Source: Dryocola sp032051265 (GTDB taxonomy: Bacteria; Pseudomonadota; Gammaproteobacteria; Enterobacterales; Enterobacteriaceae). From it: 64,000 nucleotides of DNA. The notes below the pieces were generated by a model. The model saw nothing but the letters and a program-made list of their open reading frames with translations. It had not been told where the DNA came from and searched no databases. The stretch is from the NCBI GenBank assembly GCA_032051265.1, contig DAMBYU010000001.1:248001-312000 (forward strand), read 5' to 3'. Position numbers and translations under genes: made by a program. Positions 35,741 to 44,223 of the stretch are shown one piece after another (the first letter of the stretch is position 1; the number at the start of each line of letters is the position of its first letter).

Positions 35741-37108
35741 ATGACTACGCAAAATACCTGGTTACACATTGGTCTGGGATCGTTTCACCGCGCGCATCAG
35801 GCGTGGTATCTGCACCGCCTGCTTGCTGAAGGGGATACCCGCTGGCATATCGCCACCGGTAACATTCGTAATGATGCGGAACATACAATCGCCGCGCTGG
35901 CCGCGCAAAATGGGCGCTACGTGCTGGAGACGGTCAGTCCGGAAGGGGAGCGTGAATATGAAGAAATTACCTCCATCCAGAAACTGATCCCCTGGCAGGC
36001 CGACCTGCAGCCCCTGATTGCCGAAGGCGCGAAGCCTGACACTAAAGTTATCGCCTTTACCGTGACGGAAGGAGGCTACTACCTGAATACCTCCCACCGG
36101 CTGGAGGTCAGCAACGCTGATTTAGCCTGCGATCTGCAGGGCGGCAACAAAACCATTTACGGCGTGATCACCCGCATTCTTGAACAGCGCATGGCGAACA
36201 ATGCCGGTCCGTTAACGCTGCTGAACTGCGATAACGTGCGGCATAACGGTGAACGTTTCCACGACGGGCTGTTGGAGTTTCTGGTGCTGACGGGAAAAGA
36301 GGCCGTTATCGACTGGCTTAAAGCCAACGCTACCTGCCCAAATACGATGGTTGACCGTATCACGCCACGTCCGGCGGCCGATCTGCCTGCACGTATTAAA
36401 GAGAAAACCGGTATCGATGATAAAGCGCCGGTGATGGGGGAAACCTTTATCCAGTGGGTAATTGAAGATAACTTCCGCGACGGGCGGCCTGCGCTTGAAG
36501 CCGTGGGTGTGGAAATGGTGGCATCTGTTATTCCTTACGAAGAGGCGAAAATCCGCATTCTCAACGCTTCCCATAGCTGCATCGCCTGGGCCGGTACGTT
36601 GATGGGCAAGAAGTTTATTCATGAAAGCACGCTGACAGAAGCCATCTACGCCATTGCCGATCGCTATGTGACGGAAGATGTGATCCCATGCCTTGGGGAC
36701 AACGGCATTAATCTGCCGCAATACCGTGATGTGGTCCTTAAGCGTTTCACCAACCCTTATATCGAAGATACCAACCAGCGCGTGGCGGCGGACGGCTTCT
36801 CCAAAATCCCGGCGATGATTACCCCGACGATGATCGAATGCTACCAGCGTGGCGCCATCCCACACGCGACCGCCATGCTGCCCGCGCTGTTCTTTGTTTT
36901 CATGGAGCAGTGGCATAAAGGACAGCTGCCTTACGAATACCAGGACGGCATTCTGAATGCCGACGCGGTGCACGCCATGTTCAACGCTCAGGACCCTATT
37001 GCGCTCTTCGCCGCAGACAAAGCCCTGTTTGGCGAATTAGCGCAGCGGGATGATTTCGCCGCCTTGCTGCGTGAAAAAATTCAGGCTGTCTATTCGCTGA
37101 TCCGCTGA
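35741..37108 (+). CDS. dalD: D-arabinitol 4-dehydrogenase
   Basis: Oxidises D-arabitol to D-xylulose with NAD. Polyol-specific long-chain dehydrogenase (mannitol dehydrogenase family): N-terminal WLHIGLGSFHRAHQAWYLHRL and the catalytic block EEAKIRILNASHSCIAWAG (conserved Lys, Asn, His). The open frame reaches 35594, but ATG 35741 follows GGAGAG and gives 455 residues, the length of Klebsiella DalD, which it resembles closely. First gene of dalD-dalK-dalT-HAD. Confidence 0.93.
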   Translation: MTTQNTWLHIGLGSFHRAHQAWYLHRLLAEGDTRWHIATGNIRNDAEHTIAALAAQNGRYVLETVSPEGEREYEEITSIQKLIPWQADLQPLIAEGAKPDTKVIAFTVTEGGYYLNTSHRLEVSNADLACDLQGGNKTIYGVITRILEQRMANNAGPLTLLNCDNVRHNGERFHDGLLEFLVLTGKEAVIDWLKANATCPNTMVDRITPRPAADLPARIKEKTGIDDKAPVMGETFIQWVIEDNFRDGRPALEAVGVEMVASVIPYEEAKIRILNASHSCIAWAGTLMGKKFIHESTLTEAIYAIADRYVTEDVIPCLGDNGINLPQYRDVVLKRFTNPYIEDTNQRVAADGFSKIPAMITPTMIECYQRGAIPHATAMLPALFFVFMEQWHKGQLPYEYQDGILNADAVHAMFNAQDPIALFAADKALFGELAQRDDFAALLREKIQAVYSLIR

Positions 37109-37118
37109 GGAATTAATC

Positions 37119-38582
37119 ATGTATTTAGGCATCGATCTTGGCACTTCTGAAGTTAAGGCGCTGGTTATTGACGAAAACGGCGACATTGTGACCAGCCATA
37201 GCGCGCCGCTGACCATTCAGCGGCCCCACCCGCACTGGTCAGAGCAAAGCCCGCAGGCCTGGTGGGAAGCCACCGACTACCTGATGACCACCCTTAAAGA
37301 GAAATGCGGGCAGCACTGGTCGGCGATAAAAGCTGTTGGCCTCTCCGGGCAGATGCACGGCGCGGTATTGCTTAACGCGGCAGAAGAAGTTATTCGCCCG
37401 GCTATTTTGTGGAATGACACCCGTAGCGCAATGGAGTGCGCGGAGCTGGAAGAGATCGCCCCGGAGCTGCACTCCATCGCCGGTAATCTCGCCATGCCCG
37501 GCTTTACAGCGCCGAAGCTGCTGTGGGTTCGCAGACATGAGCCGGAAAATTTTAAACGCGTCGAGACAGTTTTACTGCCGAAAGACTATCTGCGGCTGCG
37601 GATGACGGGGAAAAAAATCTCTGATATGTCCGATTCTGCAGGCACGCTGTGGCTTGATGTCGCCAGGCGTGACTGGTCAGACAGCCTGCTTGCTAAGTGC
37701 GGGCTATCCAGACGCCATATGCCGACCCTGGTGGAAGGCTGTGAGATCTCTGCAACGCTCACGCCGGAAATTGCCGAACGATGGGGGCTTAACCCGTCTG
37801 TCGTGGTGGCCGGTGGCGGTGGCGACAACGCGGTCAGCGCGATTGGCGTGGGGGCGGTTAATCCCGGTGATGCTTTTATTTCGCTCGGGACTTCCGGGGT
37901 GCTGTTTGTGGTGAATGAAGCGTATCGCCCGGCGCCTGCCTCTGCGGTACATGCGTTTTGCCACGTCTTGCCCGACCGCTGGCATCAGATGAGCGTGATG
38001 TTAAGCGCCGCCAGTTGCCTGCAATGGTTTTGTCGCCTGGTGGGCGTCACCGAAACGGTGCTGCTGGAAGAGGTGGCGCAGCTAAGCGACGGCGAAAGGG
38101 CAAATGCGCCGATGTTTCTGCCCTATCTGTCCGGCGAGCGCACGCCCCATAACGATCCCAACGCCAAAGGAATGTTCCACGGTCTGACGCATGCCAGCAA
38201 CCGGGCAACCATGGGTTACGCCGTGCTGGAAGGCGTCAGTTTTGGTCTTGCCGATGGCCTGCGGGTGCTTCAGGGAAGCGGCACGCACGTTCAGCAATGT
38301 TCGCTGGTTGGCGGCGGCGCGCGCAGCCCGCTGTGGGCGCAACTGCTGGCGGATGTTCTCAATATGCCCGTCGTCACGCACAAAGGTGGCGAGACAGGAG
38401 GCGCGCTGGGCGCAGCAAGGCTGGCATGCCTGGCGACAGGTAAAGATCCGGCCACGGTCTGTAAAAAGCCGGAAATTTATCAAAGCTGGCTTGCCCGTCC
38501 TGAGCAGCATGAAAGCCTGATGAGCAGATATACGCAGTTTAACGCCCTGTATCTTAACGATCTGAATTATAGAACCTTCTGA
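37119..38582 (+). CDS. dalK: D-xylulokinase
   Basis: Phosphorylates D-xylulose to xylulose-5-phosphate. FGGY kinase with MYLGIDLGTSEVKALVID, the xylulokinase-typical GLSGQMHGAVLL and WNDTRS, and the C-terminal LVGGGARSPLWAQLLADVLNMPV. 487 residues, like Klebsiella DalK and slightly longer than XylB (484). It starts 10 bases after dalD. Confidence 0.93.
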   Translation: MYLGIDLGTSEVKALVIDENGDIVTSHSAPLTIQRPHPHWSEQSPQAWWEATDYLMTTLKEKCGQHWSAIKAVGLSGQMHGAVLLNAAEEVIRPAILWNDTRSAMECAELEEIAPELHSIAGNLAMPGFTAPKLLWVRRHEPENFKRVETVLLPKDYLRLRMTGKKISDMSDSAGTLWLDVARRDWSDSLLAKCGLSRRHMPTLVEGCEISATLTPEIAERWGLNPSVVVAGGGGDNAVSAIGVGAVNPGDAFISLGTSGVLFVVNEAYRPAPASAVHAFCHVLPDRWHQMSVMLSAASCLQWFCRLVGVTETVLLEEVAQLSDGERANAPMFLPYLSGERTPHNDPNAKGMFHGLTHASNRATMGYAVLEGVSFGLADGLRVLQGSGTHVQQCSLVGGGARSPLWAQLLADVLNMPVVTHKGGETGGALGAARLACLATGKDPATVCKKPEIYQSWLARPEQHESLMSRYTQFNALYLNDLNYRTF

Positions 38583-38600
38583 TTTTAATAATAAAAATGC

Positions 38601-38618
38601 TCCCGGCTACGGCCGGGA
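38601..38618 (+). other. Intercistronic hairpin dalK-dalT
   Basis: TCCCGGC and GCCGGGA form a 7-bp stem with a TACG loop in the 67-base gap. No T-run. Confidence 0.5.
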
Positions 38619-38649
38619 TATACCCCTGTACACGATAAACGAGGTCACT

Positions 38650-39930
38650 ATGTCTGTTGCAAACAAACAGTGGTTTGGGTTACCGCTACACCTGCTGTGG
38701 GGCTACATCGCTATCGCCGTGTTTATGACCGGGGACGGCTTCGAGCTGGCCTTCTTGTCCCACTACATCAAAGAGCTGGGGTTCTCTCCGGCGCAGGCCT
38801 CTTTTGCCTTTACGCTCTACGGCCTGGCAGCGGCGCTGTCCGCCTGGGTTTCCGGCGTGGTGGCTGAAATCATTACGCCACAGAAAACCATGTTTATCGG
38901 CTTTGTGCTGTGGTGCGTTTTTCATATTCTGTTTTTGACCTTCGGCCTGGGGCACGCAAACTATGCGCTGATCCTGCTGTTCTACGGCATCCGTGGCTTT
39001 GCCTATCCGCTATTCCTTTACTCTTTCATCGTGGTGATTATCCATAACGTGAAGAGTGAAAACGCCAGTTCGGCGCTCGGCTGGTACTGGGCGGTTTACT
39101 CCATTGGCATCGGCGTGGCGGGCAGCTATATTCCGAGCTTTACTATCCCGCTTGTCGGCGAACTGGGTACGCTGTGGATGGCGTTGTTCTTCTGCCTGGC
39201 CGGCGGGCTGATTGCGATGATCTCGCTGCGTAAGGTGCATACCCCGACACACATGCACAATCTTACTACCCGCGAGAAATTTAATGAGCTGAGCCGCGCT
39301 ATTACTCTGCTGTATACCAACCGCAGCATCATGTATTCGAGCATGGTGCGTATTATCAATACGCTTTCTCTGTTCGGTTTTGCGGTGATTATGCCGATGA
39401 TGTTTGTGGATGAGCTGGGCTTTACCACCTCTGAATGGTTGCAGGTCTGGGCGGTATTCTTCTTTACGACCATTTTCTCCAATATTTTCTGGGGAATAGT
39501 GGCTGAAAAAATGGGCTGGATGCGGGTTGTTCGCTGGTTTGGCTGCATAGGAATGGCGCTCTCCAGCCTGGCGTTCTACTACGTGCCGCAGCACTTTGGG
39601 CATAACTTCGCCATAGCGTTGCTACCGGCAATCTCGCTGGGGATTTTTGTCGCGGCGTTTGTACCGATGGCGGCGGTATTCCCGGCGCTGGAGCCTCGCC
39701 ATAAAGGGGCGGCTATTTCGGTCTACAACCTCTCTGCGGGCCTCTCCAACTTCCTTGCTCCGGCTATTGCGGTTGTTCTGCTGCCTTATTTCAGCACCCT
39801 CGGCGTCGTTATCGCCTACACCACGCTGTATATCATCGCCTTCTTCCTTTGCCACTTTATCCGTGTCGAACAGCCAGGCTTTGAGAGCTATGCCGCCGAC
39901 GCGGCGAAAGCGACGCTCAGAGTATCGTAA
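38650..39930 (+). CDS. dalT: D-arabitol transporter, major facilitator superfamily
   Basis: 426-residue polytopic membrane protein with about twelve hydrophobic segments. Length and sequence agree with the DalT/RbtT pentitol/H+ symporters of Klebsiella. Key stretches: GDGFELAFLSHYIKELGFSPAQA near the N-terminus, YGIRGFAYPLFLYSF, and VYNLSAGLSNFLAPAIAVVLL. Third gene of the dal operon. It is the only MFS pentitol carrier in the locus, so it could also admit ribitol. Confidence 0.88.
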   Translation: MSVANKQWFGLPLHLLWGYIAIAVFMTGDGFELAFLSHYIKELGFSPAQASFAFTLYGLAAALSAWVSGVVAEIITPQKTMFIGFVLWCVFHILFLTFGLGHANYALILLFYGIRGFAYPLFLYSFIVVIIHNVKSENASSALGWYWAVYSIGIGVAGSYIPSFTIPLVGELGTLWMALFFCLAGGLIAMISLRKVHTPTHMHNLTTREKFNELSRAITLLYTNRSIMYSSMVRIINTLSLFGFAVIMPMMFVDELGFTTSEWLQVWAVFFFTTIFSNIFWGIVAEKMGWMRVVRWFGCIGMALSSLAFYYVPQHFGHNFAIALLPAISLGIFVAAFVPMAAVFPALEPRHKGAAISVYNLSAGLSNFLAPAIAVVLLPYFSTLGVVIAYTTLYIIAFFLCHFIRVEQPGFESYAADAAKATLRVS

Positions 39931-39935
39931 TAAAC

Positions 39936-39964
39936 CTGAGGCTGGCCTGATACGCCAGCCTCAG
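39936..39964 (+). other. Intercistronic hairpin dalT-HAD phosphatase
   Basis: CTGAGGCTGGC and GCCAGCCTCAG form a perfect 11-bp stem with a 7-base loop, followed by A-residues, not T. A 3' mRNA stabiliser for dalT rather than a terminator. Confidence 0.6.
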
Positions 39965-39980
39965 AAAAAATGGAGCAGCA

Positions 39981-40655
39981 ATGAGCGTGCAGGCGGTTAT
40001 TTTTGATATGGACGGCGTCATTATTGATTCCGAAGGCTTCTGGCAGGATGCGCAAATTGAGGTGCTTGCAGGCCTTGAGATAATCATCACCGCAGAGGAG
40101 TGCGAGAGATACACAAAAGGAAAACGTATCGATGAAATCGCACGCACTTGGTGTGAAAGATATGCTCTGACGGTTCAGCCGCGGCGGCTGGAGGAGCAAA
40201 TAGTTACGCAGGTTTGCGAGTCTGTCAGAACCCGGGGGATGGCGATGAGCGGTTTGTACCAGGCTTTACGCTGTTTCCATACCAGCGGCTATCGCATGGC
40301 GCTGGCGACCTCATCCAGCCAGCAGATTATCGCGGCCGTATTTGACAGGCTGGCGCTATGGAAATGGTTTGAAGTGATTTGCAGCGCTGATGATGAACAT
40401 TCTGGTAAACCGCATCCCGCAGTCTATCTCACAGCCATGCGCAAACTGGGTCTTGAAGCCGCTGAGTGTCGGGTGATTGAAGACAGCCTGAGCGGATTTA
40501 TCGCCGCTAACCGGGCCGGAATAAAAACTTTTGTCGTCGCCCCTGATTATCAGGAGGCAAAATTTTCGGCGGCGGCAGGGCGTTACGCCACGCTTAACGA
40601 ACTTATTTATGCACTGCCACTTGATACGCCGCCGGTGCTTGCCGGCTGCTACTGA
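39981..40655 (+). CDS. HAD-family sugar phosphatase, HxpB-like
   Basis: 224 residues, HAD subfamily IA. Motif I is IFDMDGVIIDSEG (nucleophile Asp9), motif II ALATSSS, then the lysine in SADDEHSGKPHPAVYL and motif IV in VIEDSLSGFIAANRAG. It resembles E. coli HxpB (YniC), a hexitol/deoxysugar phosphatase. It lies 50 bases after dalT behind a hairpin with GGAG before the ATG, so it is probably part of the dal operon. I infer removal of dead-end sugar phosphates; no substrate can be read from sequence. Confidence 0.82.
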   Translation: MSVQAVIFDMDGVIIDSEGFWQDAQIEVLAGLEIIITAEECERYTKGKRIDEIARTWCERYALTVQPRRLEEQIVTQVCESVRTRGMAMSGLYQALRCFHTSGYRMALATSSSQQIIAAVFDRLALWKWFEVICSADDEHSGKPHPAVYLTAMRKLGLEAAECRVIEDSLSGFIAANRAGIKTFVVAPDYQEAKFSAAAGRYATLNELIYALPLDTPPVLAGCY

Positions 40656-40736
40656 CAAACATGGAAGCGCAGAAATCATCCCGGGAGAGTAAACGGTCTG
40701 CTGATCCCTATTTCTGCGCTTCCTGTTTCTTATGCA

Positions 40737-41996
40737 TCAGGCACGGCCGTGGCTAACGCGCGAGCGTCGGGCCATTGAGTCCACAATAACGGCAACGGCA
40801 AGCACGCCGCCGGTTATCATATATCGCAATGACGAAGGCAGATTAAGCAGCGTCAGACCGTTAGAAATACACTGGATAACAATGATGCCCAGCAGGGCGG
40901 AATACGCGCTACCCCGTCCGCCAAACAGGCTGGTGCCGCCAATTACCGCCGCGGCGATGGCGTTTAAATTAACATCTCCCGTTCCGGCTTGCTGACTGGC
41001 CGACGCCAGCCGGGAAGCGGCAAGGATCCCACCGGTTGTGGCGAGCATTGAGCAAATCATAAAAGCGCTGACGTAAATGCCCCGTACGTTGATACCTGAA
41101 CGGCGGGCGGCTTCGCGATTACCGCCAACCGCAAACATCGAACGGCCCCATTTTGTTCGCTTGAGTGCATAGTTGAGCACCACCACCACGAGGATAAACA
41201 GGCCGAAAACCCACGGAATGCCGCGGCCGGTATTGAGATAAAACACTATGAATTCAAAGACGGCAGTCATAAAAACAGTGCGGATCCACAGCGCGCCGAG
41301 AGGTTCGGAAGAGAGGTTTACCCCGGCCCGCCGCGCGCGGATGCGTAACCCTTGCGCGAGCATGATGACGCCGGGTAACAGCGCAAAAATATGCGCCAGC
41401 CAGCCGGGCATCACCAGAACCTGACCAAAGCGCACCAGCGGGGAAACGTAGGGGAGGTTGATGCTGCCCGACGGCCCGAGAATATAAAGCTGCATCCCCA
41501 GCAGCGCCAGAAGGCCGGCAAGGGTAGCCACAAAGCTTGGCATACCTAAACGGCTGTAAAGTTCGGCATAAAGCAGGCCCACCACCGCACCAACCGCGAG
41601 GGCGACGGCTATTGCTCCGATGACAGGCCAGCCCTGATTTACCCACAGCACGCCAATGATGGCTGAAGCCAGACCGCTCATAGAACCTACCGAGAGATCG
41701 ATCTCTCCCAGCAACAGCACGCAGACGATACCCAGTGAAATAAAGCCGACCGTGGCGCAGTCAAAGAGCATATTGACGAGGTTATTCGGGGCCAGATAAA
41801 CAGGGTTAAGCACGGTAAAGACCGCGGAGATAATGATAAGGCCCAGCACGACCGGTATCATCCCTAAGTCGCCGGTCTTGATGCGAGTAATATAGCCGCG
41901 TAGCAAGCCGAAAATAGTGTCCTGATGCTGGACGCGTTCATCACTGCGATCTAACGTTGTTTCGGCATTGAGCGGTTTTTTGGTGGTGGTATTCAT
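40737..41996 (-). CDS. Sugar ABC transporter permease, XylH type
   Basis: 419 residues with about ten hydrophobic segments and the BPD_transp_2 family block GEIDLSVGSMSGLASAIIGVLW and GGTSLFGGRGSAYSALLG. Closest by recall to XylH (D-xylose permease), with a similar extended N-terminus. Third gene of the importer operon, starting 3 bases after the ATPase stop. The substrate is not set by sequence; promoter evidence suggests a pentitol, perhaps ribitol. Confidence 0.88.
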   Translation of the reverse strand: MNTTTKKPLNAETTLDRSDERVQHQDTIFGLLRGYITRIKTGDLGMIPVVLGLIIISAVFTVLNPVYLAPNNLVNMLFDCATVGFISLGIVCVLLLGEIDLSVGSMSGLASAIIGVLWVNQGWPVIGAIAVALAVGAVVGLLYAELYSRLGMPSFVATLAGLLALLGMQLYILGPSGSINLPYVSPLVRFGQVLVMPGWLAHIFALLPGVIMLAQGLRIRARRAGVNLSSEPLGALWIRTVFMTAVFEFIVFYLNTGRGIPWVFGLFILVVVVLNYALKRTKWGRSMFAVGGNREAARRSGINVRGIYVSAFMICSMLATTGGILAASRLASASQQAGTGDVNLNAIAAAVIGGTSLFGGRGSAYSALLGIIVIQCISNGLTLLNLPSSLRYMITGGVLAVAVIVDSMARRSRVSHGRA

Positions 41997-41999
41997 CTG

Positions 42000-42812
42000 T
42001 CAGCGCGCCCCCAACGTATTTTCCTGCGTTTTTCTTTCCACCCGCCGTGAGACGGCGTTCTCCGTCGCCCCGGTTATCGCGGCAACTAAATCCTGATTGG
42101 TTGCTTCCGGGGTGAAAATACCTTTGTTGCGGCCCAGACGTAACACGACGATACGGTCCGCCACGGCCCGCACATCCTCCATGTTATGGCTGATAATAAT
42201 CACGCCCAGCCCGCGCTCGCGTACGCGCTCAATAAGGTTGAGCACCTCTGCGGTTTGCGCGACGCCAAGGGCGGCGGTAGGTTCATCCAGCATAATTATC
42301 TTCGGATTCAGCAGTAGCGAGCGCGCAATGGCGACGGTTTGACGCTGGCCGCCGGATAATGAGGCGACCGGCTCGCGTACTGAAGGAATGCGCGCCGCCA
42401 GCTCTTTGAGCAGCGTCCAGGCGCGGACTTCCATGGTCACCTCATCTAATTGCCAGGCAGACAGTTCGTGTCCGAGAAACAGGTTTGCCACCACGTCCAG
42501 ATTTTCGCATAACGCCAGATCCTGAAAGACGGTAGAGATACCGTACTCCAGCGCCTTACCCGGGCTGTCGAGGGTTATCTTTTCACCTTCAAACTCAACC
42601 GTCCCGGAAGTCGGTTGATGAACGCCTGCCAGCACTTTGATTAATGTCGATTTACCTGCGCCATTGTCTCCGACTAAAGCGACAACCTCGCCTGCGTAGA
42701 CATCAAGATCGATATCCGTCAGGGCCGAAACGGCACCAAAATTTTTAGAGACTTTGCTTAATTTAAGCAGCGGTTTTTCCGTGCGGGGTACGGGGTTATT
42801 TTCTATTAACAT
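42000..42812 (-). CDS. Sugar ABC transporter ATPase (single nucleotide-binding domain)
   Basis: 270 residues: Walker A GDNGAGKST, Q-loop in VFQDLALCENLDVVANLFLG, signature LSGGQRQ, Walker B IIMLDEPTAALG and H-loop IISHN. Unlike XylG, RbsA and AraG, which carry two fused domains in about 500 residues, this has one domain, as in FrcA-type importers, and would act as a homodimer. Start ATG 42812 follows AAGG; the permease gene follows 3 bases after the stop. Confidence 0.9.
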   Translation of the reverse strand: MLIENNPVPRTEKPLLKLSKVSKNFGAVSALTDIDLDVYAGEVVALVGDNGAGKSTLIKVLAGVHQPTSGTVEFEGEKITLDSPGKALEYGISTVFQDLALCENLDVVANLFLGHELSAWQLDEVTMEVRAWTLLKELAARIPSVREPVASLSGGQRQTVAIARSLLLNPKIIMLDEPTAALGVAQTAEVLNLIERVRERGLGVIIISHNMEDVRAVADRIVVLRLGRNKGIFTPEATNQDLVAAITGATENAVSRRVERKTQENTLGAR

Positions 42813-42834
42813 AGCCAGAACCTTTATATCGTCC

Positions 42835-42865
42835 GTGCGTCCGCAGTTCTCTCTAACGGACGCAC
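42835..42865 (-). other. Intercistronic hairpin between binding-protein and ATPase genes
   Basis: GTGCGTCCG and CGGACGCAC form a 9-bp stem with a 13-base loop in the 63-base gap. Such hairpins usually protect the binding-protein message and raise its level over the membrane subunits. Confidence 0.6.
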
Positions 42866-42875
42866 TTATCGTTAC

Positions 42876-43919
42876 CTAGTTAATACCCAGTTTTTTACAG
42901 GCCTGCTGATACTCACCGGTACAAACCTGCTCCGGGGTCTGAATTTTTTTGTCGAAAATTTCTGCCTTGATGTTTTTGGCGGTAATGACCGCTGGCACAA
43001 AGAGTTGCGACGGCGTGTTGTAGAGGGTGGAGCTTGCTTTTGGCGTCTGCCCGTTAATTAACTGCACGGCGACGTTCGCGGCGGCGGCGGCAACAATTTC
43101 CGAAGGTTTAGAAATGGTGTTGTACTGGTCGCCGGAAATAATTAACTGTAAGGCGGCGATAGTGGCATCGTTGCCCGTAACCGGAGGAATGGGCTGTACG
43201 CCGCCTGCTTTAAAGGCGGCGATGGCGCCGCCGCCCGTGCCGTCGTTCGCCGCAACCACACCTTTAATCTGGTCGCTAAAGCGGGTGATTTGGCCTGCTG
43301 TCCACTCCTGCGCTTTAGGCGGCGCCCATTCCGGCGTATCAAATTCCGCCAGCGTTTTATAGCCGGAATCTTTCAATCCACGGTGAATACCATCGCGAAT
43401 AAGTCCCGCTGCGGCATCGGTCGGCGAACCGTTGATCTCAAGTACGCCCGCTCCGGCAGGGACGCCCGTCGCTTTAAGGTGCTCAACCAGCGAGGTGGAA
43501 ATGGCGTAACCAATACCTTCGTTATCAAAAGATATATAGAAATCTGCGGGCTTAGCGGGGACAGGACGATCGTAGGCGATCACTTTTACCCCCTGCGAGT
43601 GGGCGATTTCGACCAGTCCTGCCGCAGCGGAAGAATCAACGGGGTCCAGCACAATCACCTTCGCGCCTTGCGCAATGGCAGAGTTAAACTGCTGCTGCTG
43701 CAATGATGCGTTGGCGTTGGCGTTCTGATAGATGACCTTGCACTGCTGGCAGAGCTTGCTTAGTTCTGCTTTAAAGCCTGGAAAATCATGCTGTTCGTAA
43801 CGGGTGGAGGCCTGATCGGGCATTAAAAAAGCCACGGTCGCAGCCTCTTGCGCATGCGCAAGGCCGGTAAAACCAAATATTGCCATCAGGGATGCTTTGA
43901 ACATTGTAGGGTAACGCAT
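42876..43919 (-). CDS. Periplasmic sugar-binding protein, XylF-like
   Basis: Type I periplasmic binding protein of 347 residues. Signal peptide about 1-23 (cleavage near LAHA-QEAATVAFLMPDQASTRYE). The ligand-fold blocks KVIVLDPVDSSAAAGLVE and GVVAANDGTGGGAIAAF are typical of XylF. The frame opens at 43946, but ATG 43919 has GAGGAG 8 bases upstream. First gene of the importer operon; a copy of the rbt operator motif lies 121 bases upstream. Confidence 0.88.
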   Translation of the reverse strand: MRYPTMFKASLMAIFGFTGLAHAQEAATVAFLMPDQASTRYEQHDFPGFKAELSKLCQQCKVIYQNANANASLQQQQFNSAIAQGAKVIVLDPVDSSAAAGLVEIAHSQGVKVIAYDRPVPAKPADFYISFDNEGIGYAISTSLVEHLKATGVPAGAGVLEINGSPTDAAAGLIRDGIHRGLKDSGYKTLAEFDTPEWAPPKAQEWTAGQITRFSDQIKGVVAANDGTGGGAIAAFKAGGVQPIPPVTGNDATIAALQLIISGDQYNTISKPSEIVAAAAANVAVQLINGQTPKASSTLYNTPSQLFVPAVITAKNIKAEIFDKKIQTPEQVCTGEYQQACKKLGIN

Positions 43920-44223
43920 TTTTCTGCTCCTCACTGACTCGAACATGATGACCGTCTCACGGGCTGCAGCCGGAGGCGGAGGTTATGTTTTAACGTTAAG
44001 AAACCAAAATGAAGCTTTTTATTAGCATTGCGATTACATTTGCTCAATCGGTGAAGCAGATTTGCCACTACTCATTTAGGTTGTCAAGATTAGTCAGAAA
44101 AGCGATGTGGTTTTTGTGATTAACAGCAGAATAGACGGGGTTATGGGCGCTCCGGAAACCGCATTCAGGCAGGCGGATAAGCTTGTGTCATCCGCCGGAT
44201 GATGACCTGTGGGTTACATTGCT
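43920..44223 (-). promoter_or_regulatory. Promoter region of the sugar ABC importer
   Basis: A 304-base gap between the end of the gntR-like gene and the binding-protein gene. It holds the rbt-type operator at 44040-44059 and, near 44168-44205, a REP-like inverted repeat (GGCGGATAA...TCATCCGCC) that follows the regulator gene. No other gene is visible. Confidence 0.6.
44040..44059. promoter_or_regulatory. Second copy of the rbt operator motif, upstream of the ABC importer
   Basis: TTGCTCAATCGGTGAAGCAG matches the rbtD-rbtR copy at 17 of 20 positions, and the similarity goes on (GCAG-TTT--CAC-A) for another dozen bases. Symmetry is weaker (12 of 18) than in the first copy. Confidence 0.6.

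Noticed and set aside
39936..39964. Hairpin after dalT as a terminator
   Set aside because: The stem is followed by A-residues, not T, and the next gene starts 17 bases later with a good ribosome-binding site, so read-through is expected.
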